From: JAVBRU01 sp031547595
GTDB lineage: Bacteria; Bacillota; Clostridia; Christensenellales; Aristaeellaceae
Reading direction: 5' to 3'
Length of the DNA stretch: 64,000 nucleotides
Assembly: GCA_031547595.1 (NCBI GenBank)
Contig: JAVBRU010000018.1
Span: 19,283 to 83,282, forward strand
Shown here: one piece after another, positions 32,544 through 41,355 of the stretch
How the letters are laid out: the number at the start of each line of letters is the position of its first letter
How positions within the stretch are numbered: position 1 is the first letter of the stretch
The notes under the pieces: generated by a model
Databases searched by the model: none
Told to the model about the DNA's origin: nothing
Seen by the model: the letters and a program-made list of their open reading frames with translations, nothing else
Made by a program: the position numbers and the translations under genes

Positions 32544-34598
32544 GTGGGTAAATATTCCTTCTTCAACCGCGAACTCAGCTGGATTCAATTCAACCGCCGC
32601 GTGTTGGAAGAAGCCGTCAATCCCAATCACCCGTTGCTGGAAAGGGGCAAGTTCCTGTCCATTTGCTCCAGCAACCTGGATGAGTTTTTTATGGTTCGCA
32701 TCGGCTCTTTGGCGCAGGCGGCGGAAAGTGGCAGCAAGAAGAAGGACGCTGCCGGCATGACGCCCAAGGCACAATTGGAGGCCGCCGTGGCCGCCGTGCG
32801 AAAGCAAACGGCGCGCCAGATGGACATTATTCAAAACGACTATCTGCCGGCCCTCAAGGGCATTGGCATTCATCTGCTGGCTGCGTCCCAGCTCAATCAC
32901 GAGCAGACGCGCTGGCTGTCGGGCTATTTTGAGGCAGAAGTGCTGCCGCAGCTGACGCCACGCGCCATTGACGCAAGGCGCCCCTTCCCGCTGCTGGCCG
33001 CCCGGCGGCTGCATATGGCGGTGCTGCTGCCGCCCATTCTTCGTACGGGCGCGCCGCGTTTTGCGCTGGTGCCGCTGCCCTCGTTGCTGCCGCGGGTGGT
33101 GTTTTTGCCCATGGGCATTGGCAAAGCGCGCGGCATTTTGCTGGAGGATGTGGTCACGCTCTTTGCCAAGCGCTTGTTTGGTGGCGTGCAGCCGATTACG
33201 TGCATGGCGTTTCGCATCACACGCAATACGGACTTTTTGTATAACGACAGCGACGCCGATGCCCTGATCATCGAAATGCGCAAAAACCTCAAGCGCCGCA
33301 AATGGGGCAAAGTGGTGCGCGTTGAGGTGGCGCAGGGCTTTGACCGCCGCCTGATGTCGCGCCTGAAGCGCTATATTGACTTTACGGATGCCCAGGTCAT
33401 TGAGGCGGGCAGCTTTATCAACCCGGGTTTTTTCATGAAGCAGTTTGCCAGCCTGCCCGGCTTTGATGAGCACCGCTATCCGCCGCTCGCACCCTATACA
33501 GACGAGCGGCTTTTGAAGAATCAATCGATCTTCCGCACCATCCGAGAGGGGGATCTGTTCTTCCACCATCCCTACGATAGCTTTGACCCCATCGTGCGCT
33601 TTGTGCTGGAGGCTGCGGAGGACCCGCGCGTGGTGGCCATCAAGCAAACCCTGTATCGCGTCAGCGGCAAAAGCCCCATTGTGGCAGCGTTGTCCCGCGC
33701 GGCGCAGCAGGGCAAACAGGTGACGGTGCTGATCGAGGTGCGCGCCCGCTTTGACGAAGAAAACAACATCAATTGGTGCCTCGAGCTGGAAAAGGCGGGC
33801 TGCCATGTGGTGTATGGCGTGGCCAACCTGAAGGCGCACAGCAAGATCACGTTGGTGGTGCGCAGGGAAGAGCAGGGGCTTCGCTCCTATGTGCACCTTG
33901 GCACAGGCAACTATAACGATGTGACGGCGCGGCTGTACACCGATATGGGCATCCTGACCTGCGACGATACACTGGGGCGCGATGCCGGGGTATTCTTTAA
34001 CACCGTGACGGGCTATGCCGAAATCAATCAGATGCAAAAGCTGATTGTTGCGCCGCATGGCCTTCGTGCAGAGCTTCAGCGGCTGATCGAGCGGGAGATT
34101 CAAAACGCGCAGGACGGCCTGCCTGCAGCGATCGTTGCCAAAATGAACTCGCTGGTAGACCCCGGCATGATCAAGCTGCTATACCGCGCGGCGGATGAGG
34201 GCGTGGAAGTGGATTTGATTGTGCGCGGCATTTGCTGCCTCAAAACGGCGGGGCGGCCCAATTTGCATGTGCGCTCTATCGTGGGAAGGTTCCTGGAGCA
34301 TGCGCGGGTATTCCTGTTTGAAAACGGGGGTGAGCATGCACTGTATATGTCCTCTGCGGACTGGATGCCGCGTAACCTCGACAAGCGGGTGGAGCTGATG
34401 TTCCCCATTGAAGACGCGGCCATCAAAACCCGCGTGGAGGCCGTGCTGCAGACCGAGCTGGCAGATAATACGCAGGCATGGACGATGAAGAAGAGCGGCA
34501 AGTACCGCAAGGTGCAGCCGCAGGAACCGGTGATTAACTGCCAGAGCTTGTTCACCAGCCGGGGCGCGGATTTCCCCTCTCAGGGGGAAGAGGAGTAA
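32544..34598 (+). CDS. ppk: Polyphosphate kinase 1
   Basis: This 684-residue enzyme polymerises the ATP gamma-phosphate into polyphosphate. The N-terminal domain starts YSFFNRELSWIQFNRRVLEEA. The PLD-like catalytic domains hold VAIKQTLYRVSGKSPIV (about 365-381), GVANLKAHSKITLVVRRE with the phosphorylated-type His432, and SYVHLGTGNYN. The second PLD-like half has SLVDPGMIKLLYRAADEGVEVDLIVRGICCL and the second His region LEHARVFLFENGGEHALYMSSADWMPRNLDKRVEL. The start is GTG 32544. The length is normal. It is possibly co-transcribed with the phosphoesterase 25 bases upstream. Confidence 0.96.
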   Translation: MGKYSFFNRELSWIQFNRRVLEEAVNPNHPLLERGKFLSICSSNLDEFFMVRIGSLAQAAESGSKKKDAAGMTPKAQLEAAVAAVRKQTARQMDIIQNDYLPALKGIGIHLLAASQLNHEQTRWLSGYFEAEVLPQLTPRAIDARRPFPLLAARRLHMAVLLPPILRTGAPRFALVPLPSLLPRVVFLPMGIGKARGILLEDVVTLFAKRLFGGVQPITCMAFRITRNTDFLYNDSDADALIIEMRKNLKRRKWGKVVRVEVAQGFDRRLMSRLKRYIDFTDAQVIEAGSFINPGFFMKQFASLPGFDEHRYPPLAPYTDERLLKNQSIFRTIREGDLFFHHPYDSFDPIVRFVLEAAEDPRVVAIKQTLYRVSGKSPIVAALSRAAQQGKQVTVLIEVRARFDEENNINWCLELEKAGCHVVYGVANLKAHSKITLVVRREEQGLRSYVHLGTGNYNDVTARLYTDMGILTCDDTLGRDAGVFFNTVTGYAEINQMQKLIVAPHGLRAELQRLIEREIQNAQDGLPAAIVAKMNSLVDPGMIKLLYRAADEGVEVDLIVRGICCLKTAGRPNLHVRSIVGRFLEHARVFLFENGGEHALYMSSADWMPRNLDKRVELMFPIEDAAIKTRVEAVLQTELADNTQAWTMKKSGKYRKVQPQEPVINCQSLFTSRGADFPSQGEEE

Positions 34599-34635
34599 CC
34601 CTATCCTACCCGAACTACAAAGGAGTGTTGCTGTC

Positions 34636-36075
34636 ATGACCATGGAATCCTCGCGCTACGTTTCGCCCTTTTCCACCCGCTATGCCAGCGACGAAATGCA
34701 ATACCTGTTTTCCGCACAAAACAAGTTCTCCCATTGGCGAAAATTGTGGGTAATTCTGGCAGATTGCGAGCGGCAGCTGGGGCTGCCGGTTTCGCAGGCG
34801 CAAGTGGACGAATTGCGCGCCCACACCGAGGATGTCGACTTTGACGCCGCCGCGGCCTATGAGAAAAAACTGCGCCATGATGTGATGGCGCACATCCATG
34901 CTTACGGTGATGCGTGTCCCTTGGCGCGGCCCATCATCCACCTTGGCGCGACCTCCTGCTATGTGGGGGACAACACCGATGTGCTGATACTTCGGGACGC
35001 GCTATTGCTAATCCGCGCGCGGCTCACGGCGGTGCTGCGCGTGCTGCGGGATTTTGCCGCTCAATATGCCGATCTGCCCACGCTGGCCTTCACGCACTTC
35101 CAAAGCGCTCAACCCACCACCGTGGGCAAGCGCGCCACCCTGTGGATGAACGAGCTGTGCCTGGATATCGAGGAGATGGAATTTACGCTGAATACCCTGC
35201 GCCCCCTCGGCTGCAAAGGCACCACTGGCACCCAGGCCAGCTTTCTTTCGCTGTTTGACGGGGATTATCAGAAAGTGCGGCAGCTGGATGAGATGATTTC
35301 CAAAGCGATGGGTTTTGACGCGCCGGTACCGGTATCGGGGCAGACGTATTCGCGAAAGACGGACAGCCGGGTGCTGAACGTGCTCTCCCAAATTGCGCAG
35401 AGTGCGCATAAATTCTCCAACGATATCCGCCTCCTGGCACACATGAAGGAGATTGAGGAGCCCTTTGAGAAAAATCAGATCGGCTCCTCTGCGATGGCTT
35501 ATAAGCGCAACCCCATGCGCAGCGAGCGGATGGCCGCACTCTCCCGCTTCATCATCAGCAATGCCCAAAACGGCGCGATGACAAGCGCCGAGCAGTGGTT
35601 TGAGCGCACACTCGACGACAGCGCCAACCGCCGCCTGTCGGTCGCCGAGGGCTTCCTGGCAACAGACGCCGTGCTGTCGCTGTACCTCAATGTAGCCTCC
35701 GGCCTGGTGGTGTACCCGAAGGTCATCGAAAAGCACCTGCAGGAAGAATTGCCCTTCATGGCCACAGAGAACATCCTGATGGACGCTGTGCAGCGTGGGG
35801 GAGACCGCCAGACCCTGCATGAGCACATCCGCGTACACTCCCTGGCTGCTGCCGGTGCGTATAAGCTGGAGGGGCAGCCGTGCGATCTGATACAGCGCAT
35901 CGCGGCGGATGATGCCTTTGGCATGACGGAGGAAGACCTGCTTTCGCAGCTGTCGCCGGAGCGCTTTATCGGCTGCGCAGCGCTGCAAACCAGGGATTAT
36001 ATTGCCGGAGTGATCGACCCCTTGCTTGCCATATACGGGCATGAGAGTGTTTTGGCAAAAGAAATTACTGTTTAG
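34636..36075 (+). CDS. purB: Adenylosuccinate lyase
   Basis: This 479-residue fumarase-superfamily enzyme of purine biosynthesis makes AMP from adenylosuccinate and AICAR from SAICAR. It has HDVMAHIHAYGD, HLGATSCYVGDNTD with THFQSAQPTTVGKRA, and the superfamily signature GSSAMAYKRNPMRSERM at about 283-299. The C-terminal helices are typical of the longer, human-like PurB form found in Clostridia. AAAGGAG precedes ATG 34636 by 10 bases. The gene stands outside a pur operon. Confidence 0.95.
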   Translation: MTMESSRYVSPFSTRYASDEMQYLFSAQNKFSHWRKLWVILADCERQLGLPVSQAQVDELRAHTEDVDFDAAAAYEKKLRHDVMAHIHAYGDACPLARPIIHLGATSCYVGDNTDVLILRDALLLIRARLTAVLRVLRDFAAQYADLPTLAFTHFQSAQPTTVGKRATLWMNELCLDIEEMEFTLNTLRPLGCKGTTGTQASFLSLFDGDYQKVRQLDEMISKAMGFDAPVPVSGQTYSRKTDSRVLNVLSQIAQSAHKFSNDIRLLAHMKEIEEPFEKNQIGSSAMAYKRNPMRSERMAALSRFIISNAQNGAMTSAEQWFERTLDDSANRRLSVAEGFLATDAVLSLYLNVASGLVVYPKVIEKHLQEELPFMATENILMDAVQRGGDRQTLHEHIRVHSLAAAGAYKLEGQPCDLIQRIAADDAFGMTEEDLLSQLSPERFIGCAALQTRDYIAGVIDPLLAIYGHESVLAKEITV

Positions 36076-36088
36076 CTGTAAAAAAGGG

Positions 36089-36117
36089 TTGACAGAAGGC
36101 CGGTTATCCTTTATACT
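36089..36117 (+). promoter_or_regulatory. Promoter of the BmrCD-like operon
   Basis: A consensus-like TTGACA (36089-36094), 17 bp, TATACT (36112-36117). The predicted start near 36124 gives a leader of about 249 nt before the first ABC gene. Confidence 0.8.
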
Positions 36118-36161
36118 GCCAAAGGATGTTCCAAGATTATGAAAGAAAGGAGGCCACAAAC

Positions 36162-36269
36162 ATGAAAATGATCACCCGTAACCATATCGTTGCACAGCGC
36201 CGCTTTGCGCTTATCGCAGGCGTCAATGGGGTACCTATGTCTATTTGTGGCCACCTAAAGGTCGAGTAG
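36162..36269 (+). CDS. Leader peptide of the ABC exporter operon (BmrB-like position)
   Basis: This 35-residue ORF starts MKMITRNHIVAQRRF and ends GVPMSICGHLKVE. It is preceded by AAAGGAGG at 36147-36153 with 8 bases to ATG. It ends 31 bases before an intrinsic terminator that precedes the exporter genes. The same layout (promoter, short basic ORF, terminator, heterodimeric ABC genes) is known for B. subtilis bmrB-bmrCD, where antibiotic-stalled ribosomes prevent termination. A second frame, offset by -1, is open from 36182 to 36376, through the terminator to the ABC start codon, but has no ATG of its own. Confidence 0.75.
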   Translation: MKMITRNHIVAQRRFALIAGVNGVPMSICGHLKVE

Positions 36270-36300
36270 CGCCAGAAAATGGTGTTTATCGCGACAATTC

Positions 36301-36338
36301 AGGTCATTGGCTGCAAACAACAGCGAATGACCTTTTTT
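36301..36338 (+). terminator. Attenuator terminator ahead of the ABC exporter genes
   Basis: AGGTCATT (36301-36308) pairs with AATGACCT (36326-36333), with an inner GCTG/CAGC extension. TTTTTT follows. Located between the leader ORF and the first ABC gene, it should block transcription unless leader translation is disturbed. Confidence 0.87.
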
Positions 36339-36372
36339 ATATCTATACGGACTTAATTGGGGGGATTTATCT

Positions 36373-38181
36373 ATGAACAACCGCAGGCTTCGCCTGATGG
36401 GCAAGCTGATCTGGGACAACAGGCGCTATTATGCGGGCGCGCTCATTTGCACACTGTTCACTGTCAGCATAGAGTTTTTGCTGCCATTGCTGCTGAAGGA
36501 AACCACAGATTATTATCTATTGGACAAGGGCTCGATCATGCCCGCGTTTATCAATAACTGGGTGGACGCCAGGGGCGGCCGGCTGTATATGCTGGATCAT
36601 TTATGGATTGTCGGCATTGTGCTGATCGCCGTCAACATCATCAGCGGCGTTTTCCAGTTTATGAAGGGACGCTGGCAGTCTCAGGCGGGCGAAAGCGCTG
36701 CACTGTATCTGCGCGAGCGGCTGTACGGCCACATCCAGAAGCTGCCCTTCTCTTACCACGTAAAGGCCGAAACGGGCGATCTGGTGCAGCGCTGCACCTC
36801 CGACGTGGAAACCGTACGCCGCTTTATTTCGCAGCAGCTCATTGCCATTGTCAATGCCATTTTGATGATCGCGGTGGCGCTTATCATTCTTGTGCAGTTT
36901 AATGTCACGCTGACACTGTACAGCATGATCCTGGTACCGGCGCTCTTCCTGTTCGCTTATTTCTTCTTCAAATGGGTCATCAAGGCCTTCCGTGAGTCTG
37001 ACGAAGCCGAAGGCAAAATGAGCGCTAACTTGCAGGAGAACCTTACCGGCGTACGCGTGGTGCGCGCGTTTGGCAAGCAGGAGCACGAGGTAGGCAAGTT
37101 TGAAAAAACCAGCAGCGATCTGCGCGATAAATCCTACAAGCTGTGCAGGTTGTTGGCTGTTTACTGGGCGACCAGTGATGCCATGAGCATGATTCAATCG
37201 ATGATCACCACCGTTGCCTGCGTTTTCTTTGCCATTCGCGGTGAAATCACGGTGGGCGTCATGATTGTGTTTACCTCCTACCTGTGGAAGCTACTCTGGC
37301 CGATCCGCCAGCTTGGGCGTATATTGTCCGATGCGGGCAAGAGCTTTGTGTCGCTGGACCGTATTGACGAGATCCTGCGCGAAAAAGAAGAACCGGCCGA
37401 GCCGGACGCCATCAAGCCCTCGCTTCGCGGAGATATCGTGTTTGACAATGTGAGCTTCCGCTATGACGACAAGCGTGAAGTGCTGGACGGCATGAGCTTC
37501 ACCGTGCCGCAGGGCAAAACGGTGGCCATCCTCGGCGCCACGGGCAGCGGCAAAAGCAGCATTGTGCACCTGATGCAGCGCTTGTTTGAGCCGCAGAAGG
37601 GCGAAATCACCATCGGCGGCGTCAACATCAATAAGATCGACCGCTACTACCTGCGCAGCCATGTGGGCCTTGTGCTGCAGGAGCCCTTCCTCTACTCCAA
37701 AACCATCAAAGAAAACATCGGCGTCGCCATCCGCAATGCCAGTGATGAAGCCATCGACGCCGCCATCACCGATGCCAGCGCCAAGCAGTTCATCCTGGAC
37801 AGCGAAAAGGGCTTTGACACCATCGTGGGCGAGCGCGGCGTCACCCTGTCCGGCGGCCAGAAACAACGCCTGGCTATCTCCCGCACGCTGATGAAGGACA
37901 ACGATATTCTGATCTTTGACGACTCGCTGTCTGCGGTAGACACCGAGACCGACGCGCAGATCCGCTCCGCCCTCAAAAAGCGCAGCAAGGATACCACCAC
38001 CATCATCATCAGCCACCGCATCGTCACACTGTCCCAGGCCGATCTGATCCTCGTGGTGGAGGACGGCAAGATCAGCCAGCAGGGCACCCACCAACAGCTC
38101 ATCCATCAGGACGGCCTGTACAGCAAAATCTTCAACATCCAGACCGAACTGGAAGAAGACTTTGCCTTAGAGCAGGCATAA
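36373..38181 (+). CDS. Multidrug ABC exporter half-transporter, BmrC-like
   Basis: The protein has 602 residues: six transmembrane helices in the first 320, then a nucleotide-binding domain. Walker A is GATGSGKSS (about 391-399), the signature TLSGGQKQRLAISR, Walker B ILIFDDSLSAVD and H-loop ISHRI. The catalytic Glu after Walker B is Asp, so its own ATP site is degenerate, while its LSGGQ is canonical. This matches one half of heterodimeric exporters such as BmrC. The partner gene starts 13 bases downstream. The start is ATG 36373, after GGGGGG. Expression is controlled by the leader peptide and terminator upstream. Confidence 0.93.
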   Translation: MNNRRLRLMGKLIWDNRRYYAGALICTLFTVSIEFLLPLLLKETTDYYLLDKGSIMPAFINNWVDARGGRLYMLDHLWIVGIVLIAVNIISGVFQFMKGRWQSQAGESAALYLRERLYGHIQKLPFSYHVKAETGDLVQRCTSDVETVRRFISQQLIAIVNAILMIAVALIILVQFNVTLTLYSMILVPALFLFAYFFFKWVIKAFRESDEAEGKMSANLQENLTGVRVVRAFGKQEHEVGKFEKTSSDLRDKSYKLCRLLAVYWATSDAMSMIQSMITTVACVFFAIRGEITVGVMIVFTSYLWKLLWPIRQLGRILSDAGKSFVSLDRIDEILREKEEPAEPDAIKPSLRGDIVFDNVSFRYDDKREVLDGMSFTVPQGKTVAILGATGSGKSSIVHLMQRLFEPQKGEITIGGVNINKIDRYYLRSHVGLVLQEPFLYSKTIKENIGVAIRNASDEAIDAAITDASAKQFILDSEKGFDTIVGERGVTLSGGQKQRLAISRTLMKDNDILIFDDSLSAVDTETDAQIRSALKKRSKDTTTIIISHRIVTLSQADLILVVEDGKISQQGTHQQLIHQDGLYSKIFNIQTELEEDFALEQA

Positions 38182-38194
38182 GGAGTGACGCATT

Positions 38195-40033
38195 ATGCAA
38201 CAATTTGAAGAACAGGATTATACCAAAAAATTTGACCTGTCGCTCTGGGTCAAGCTGCTCAAGCATGCCAAGGGCCAGCACAAAAACCTCAAGCGGCTGA
38301 TCGTCACGATGGGCGTTTGCGCGATCTGCGATGTGCTGTTCCCGCTGATGTCCCGCTATGCCATTGACGAACTGATCGGCAAGGAGAGCACCGCCGGGTT
38401 GCCGCTGTTTGTCGGGCTGTACCTGGGCCTTCTGCTGATCCAGGTGGCGTCTATCTACTACTTTCTCATCCTTGGCGGCCGCATTGAGGTGGGTACCAAC
38501 TACACCATCCGCCAGGAGGCTTTCCGCAAGCTGCAGGAGCTGCCCTTCTCCTATTACGACCGCATGCCCGTTGGCTACCTCATGAGCCGCATGACCAGCG
38601 ACACGGCGCGTCTAGGTGAAACCATCGGCTGGTCGCTATTGGACTTGGCGTGGGGCGTCGTGATGCTGATAGCATGTGGCATTTCGATGTTCCTGCTCAA
38701 CTGGAAGCTGGCGCTGGTGGTGATGCTGGTGATGCCGCCGCTGGCCGTGGCATCATACTATTTCCAAAAGAACATCCTCAAAAGCTACCGCGCCGTGCGC
38801 AAGACCAACAGCAAGATCACCGGCGCATTCAACGAAGGCATCATGGGCGCGAAAACCACCAAAACGCTGGTGCGCGAAGAAATGAACATGGAAGAGTTCA
38901 CCGTGCTCACCCACGACATGAAAAAGTCCGCCGTGCGTGCCGCTTCCCTGTCCGCGCTGTATCTGCCCATCGTGATCTCCCTTGGCTCTGTGGCCACCGC
39001 GTATGCGCTGTGGCAGGGCGGCATCCAGGTCAATTTGGGCATCGCGGGCATGACGCTGGGCGTACTTCAGGTGTTTGTCAACTACACCATGCAGTTCTTT
39101 GAGCCCATCCGCAACATCGCCAATACGTTTTCCGAAATGCAAAGTGCGCAGGCCGCTGCCGAGCGCGTGGTGACGCTCCTGGATACCGAGCCGGACATTC
39201 AGGACACCCCGGAGGTCGAGGCGGTGTACGGCGATAACTTCCACCCCAAGAAAGAAAACTGGCCCGCCATTCATGGCGATATCGACTTTGTGCACGTGGA
39301 TTTCAAGTATAAAGAAGGCGAGCAGGTACTCACCGACTTTAACCTGTCGGTCAAGGCGGGGGAGACGATCGCTTTGGTCGGCCCCACGGGCGCGGGCAAA
39401 TCCACTGTGGTCAACCTCATCTGCCGCTTTTATGAGCCCACTGCGGGCGAAGTGCGCATCGATGGCGTGGACTACCGGGGCCGCAGCCAGCTCTGGCTGC
39501 AAAGCAACCTCGGCTATGTGCTGCAGGAGCCGCATTTGTTCTCCGGCAGCATTGCAGATAACATCCGCTATGCGCGGCTTGACGCCAGCGATGACGAGGT
39601 GAAAGAGGCCGCGCGCATGGTGAATGCCGAGGCGTTCATCCTCAAACTGGAAAAAGGCTATGACACCGATGTGGGCGAGGGCGGCAACCGCCTGTCTACC
39701 GGCGAAAAACAGCTGATTTCCTTTGCCCGTGCCATCCTGGCCAATCCCCGCATCTTCGTGCTGGACGAGGCTACTTCGTCGGTTGATACCCAAACCGAGC
39801 AGATCGTGCAGCAAGCCATTTCCACCGTGCTGGAGGGCCGCACCAGCTTTATCATCGCGCACCGCTTGTCCACCATCCGCACGGCGGACCGCATCCTGGT
39901 GATCGATGATGGCAAGATTGCCGAAATGGGCACGCATAAACAGCTGCTCAAAGCGCGCGGCGCATACTACAAGCTCTACACCAACCAGTTCCAGGAGGAA
40001 CAGGCCATGGAGATATTGGGAGCGAACGCGTAA
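38195..40033 (+). CDS. Multidrug ABC exporter half-transporter, BmrD-like
   Basis: The protein has 612 residues: an N-terminal cytoplasmic segment, six transmembrane helices, then the ATPase domain. Walker A is GPTGAGKST, the signature is the variant RLSTGEKQLISFARAIL, Walker B IFVLDEATSSVD with intact catalytic Glu, and H-loop IAHRLST. A linker insert before the NBD (VEAVYGDNFHPKKENW) is typical of the larger subunit. Its intact Walker sites combine with the partner's LSGGQ to form the one active site, and its LSTGE completes the degenerate one. Same operon as the BmrC-like gene. AGGAG precedes ATG 38195. Confidence 0.93.
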   Translation: MQQFEEQDYTKKFDLSLWVKLLKHAKGQHKNLKRLIVTMGVCAICDVLFPLMSRYAIDELIGKESTAGLPLFVGLYLGLLLIQVASIYYFLILGGRIEVGTNYTIRQEAFRKLQELPFSYYDRMPVGYLMSRMTSDTARLGETIGWSLLDLAWGVVMLIACGISMFLLNWKLALVVMLVMPPLAVASYYFQKNILKSYRAVRKTNSKITGAFNEGIMGAKTTKTLVREEMNMEEFTVLTHDMKKSAVRAASLSALYLPIVISLGSVATAYALWQGGIQVNLGIAGMTLGVLQVFVNYTMQFFEPIRNIANTFSEMQSAQAAAERVVTLLDTEPDIQDTPEVEAVYGDNFHPKKENWPAIHGDIDFVHVDFKYKEGEQVLTDFNLSVKAGETIALVGPTGAGKSTVVNLICRFYEPTAGEVRIDGVDYRGRSQLWLQSNLGYVLQEPHLFSGSIADNIRYARLDASDDEVKEAARMVNAEAFILKLEKGYDTDVGEGGNRLSTGEKQLISFARAILANPRIFVLDEATSSVDTQTEQIVQQAISTVLEGRTSFIIAHRLSTIRTADRILVIDDGKIAEMGTHKQLLKARGAYYKLYTNQFQEEQAMEILGANA

Positions 40034-40050
40034 AACCCTTTTCATTTATT

Positions 40051-40077
40051 ACGCCGTCTGAAAAGACGGCGTATTTT
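40051..40077 (+). terminator. Intrinsic terminator of the ABC exporter operon
   Basis: Perfect stem ACGCCGTCT/AGACGGCGT with loop GAAA, followed by ATTTTC. It lies 17 bases after the stop. Confidence 0.85.
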
Positions 40078-40100
40078 CTAGTGACAAAGCTTTTTGCTTA

Positions 40101-40259
40101 GGGCGTGTTTCAAAACTCTTGACATGCCTCTTCGGGGTCAAAAGCAACATTTCTGCGTTGTCAAACCTTGAAATAGCGATGTTATTCCGGCGGTTTGCCG
40201 CCTTAAACTGGCGCGTTATCCCCTCGAAGCTGCACGTCCCTGGCTTTTGAAACACACCC
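40101..40259. mobile_element. MITE-like element flanked by TA
   Basis: The 159-bp element has terminal inverted repeats GGGCGTGTTTCAAAA (40101-40115) and TTTTGAAACACACCC (40245-40259), 14 of 15 bases complementary. The flanking TTA/TAA extends the inverted repeat. TA at 40099-40100 and at 40260-40261 would be the target duplication expected for IS630/Tc1-type transposition. Subterminal sequences also mirror each other (GACATGCCTCTTCGGGG against GACGTGCAGCTTCGAGGGG). There is no ORF for a transposase inside. A non-autonomous element is inferred. Confidence 0.72.
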
Positions 40260-40488
40260 TAATGAAAACGGCTCCTTGCCGGCTAGCAAAACCTTTCGCT
40301 GCTAATGATACCTGCCATTCCAGAGAAATGAAAAACTCTGCCATTAAAAAGGCTCTGGACCAGAAATACAGTGCGTTCAGCCATCTTAGTTTTCCAAGCG
40401 TATACATCGGCAATGCCATGACTCCCATGTCCAATAAGCAAGCGGATGTAACACTTGCTTCTTTACCTTGCACTGTCTTTCTCATCAT
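40216..40488 (-). pseudogene. Small ORF ending inside the MITE, possibly truncated
   Basis: This 90-residue frame begins MMRKTVQGKEASVTSACLL and continues with hydrophobic segments (DMGVMALPMYTLGKLRWL and FWSRAFLMAEFFISLEW). The last 15 codons and the stop come from the MITE-like element, so an insertion probably replaced the original 3' end. Its start lies inside the last codons of the AraC gene, on the same strand. I do not recognise the family; the sequence looks like part of a small membrane protein. It could also be a chance frame. Confidence 0.3.
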
Positions 40489-41248
40489 AGGTGGTATAGT
40501 AATTCTGCGAAGAGCTGTTAGCCCACTTCGTTGGTGAATACCCCGTCCGCTTTTTGAACAGCTTTGAAAAATAAGATATGTCGTCAAATCCGCTTTGATA
40601 GGCGATTTCGGCGATGCTTGCATCCGAACGCGCCTTCGAAGCAAGCAGCTGCTTTGCATGATCCAGCCGCTTGCTTTGTAGATACTGCATCGGTGTTTGA
40701 CCGATTTCCTTCACAAAAAAACGTCTGAGATAATCCGCATTCAAGGGGATATCTCTAAGTACCTTTGCCAAATCAAAGCTGGAATTGGAAATATTCATGA
40801 TAATTTCATCTTGAATTTTCCCGATATAGGGGTGCTTGGCCTTTTCTGATGAAAACGACTCAACATATTGAAAAAGCAGCAGCAGCAAGCAATCAATAAT
40901 CGCTTCATGGTTTTTTCTTTTCAAATGATACTCGCTGTATATCTGCATCAAAACAGTTTGAAATGCGTTCGTCTCATTATCATGAAATCGGATAAATGTT
41001 GTTTTATGAAAGCCTTCATTAATAAAGCACAAATGGATATTGGTATAAGACACCTCGCATGTTTCCTTGTGAATTGCATTGGGTGGGATGATGAAAACAT
41101 CCTTTTCCCGAAACGGTTCAATTTTTCCGTCTATTAAGGCTATTCCGGGGCCGGAAGTAAAATAGACAACCTCCCAAAAGTCATGGGAGTGGAGCCCGAT
41201 TGATTGGAACTCACCCGTGAGTTTATTGACATAGTGTATACCATTCAT
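40463..41248 (-). CDS. AraC family regulator with cupin sensor domain
   Basis: This 261-residue regulator has an N-terminal cupin-type sugar-sensing domain. It contains SIGLHSHDFWEVVYFTSGPGIALIDGK (about 17-43), then FREKDVFIIPPNAIH. The C-terminal double HTH has LRRFFVKEIGQTPMQYLQSKRLDHAKQLL and SIAEIAYQSGFDDISYFSKLFKKRTGYSPTKW (about 170-245). It is divergent from the arabinofuranoside operon at 41587, so it most likely controls that operon from the shared region. GGAGGGG precedes ATG 41248. Base composition is more AT-rich than the preceding ABC genes. Confidence 0.92.
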   Translation of the reverse strand: MNGIHYVNKLTGEFQSIGLHSHDFWEVVYFTSGPGIALIDGKIEPFREKDVFIIPPNAIHKETCEVSYTNIHLCFINEGFHKTTFIRFHDNETNAFQTVLMQIYSEYHLKRKNHEAIIDCLLLLLFQYVESFSSEKAKHPYIGKIQDEIIMNISNSSFDLAKVLRDIPLNADYLRRFFVKEIGQTPMQYLQSKRLDHAKQLLASKARSDASIAEIAYQSGFDDISYFSKLFKKRTGYSPTKWANSSSQNYYTTYDEKDSAR

Positions 41249-41320
41249 TTTGAATTAACCCCTCCAGACACAAAAGTCTGTTTTATACAAAAGTTGATTT
41301 GGCCAGATACCGAATTGTCA

Positions 41321-41355
41321 TTGTTCATAATCATTCTGATTGTTATAATATGAAC
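41321..41355 (+). promoter_or_regulatory. Promoter and inverted-repeat operator of the GH127 operon
   Basis: TTGTTC (41321-41326), 17 bp, TATAAT (41344-41349), with TGT before the -10. The inverted repeat GTTCATA (41323-41329) / TATGAAC (41349-41355) overlaps both hexamers. A role as AraC-type regulator site is inferred. Confidence 0.65.

Noticed and set aside
32520..34103. 527-codon minus-strand frame opposite ppk
   Set aside because: Shadow frame; the plus strand encodes a complete polyphosphate kinase.
38753..40045. 430-codon minus-strand frame opposite the BmrD-like gene
   Set aside because: Shadow of an ABC exporter gene with intact Walker motifs; no RBS.
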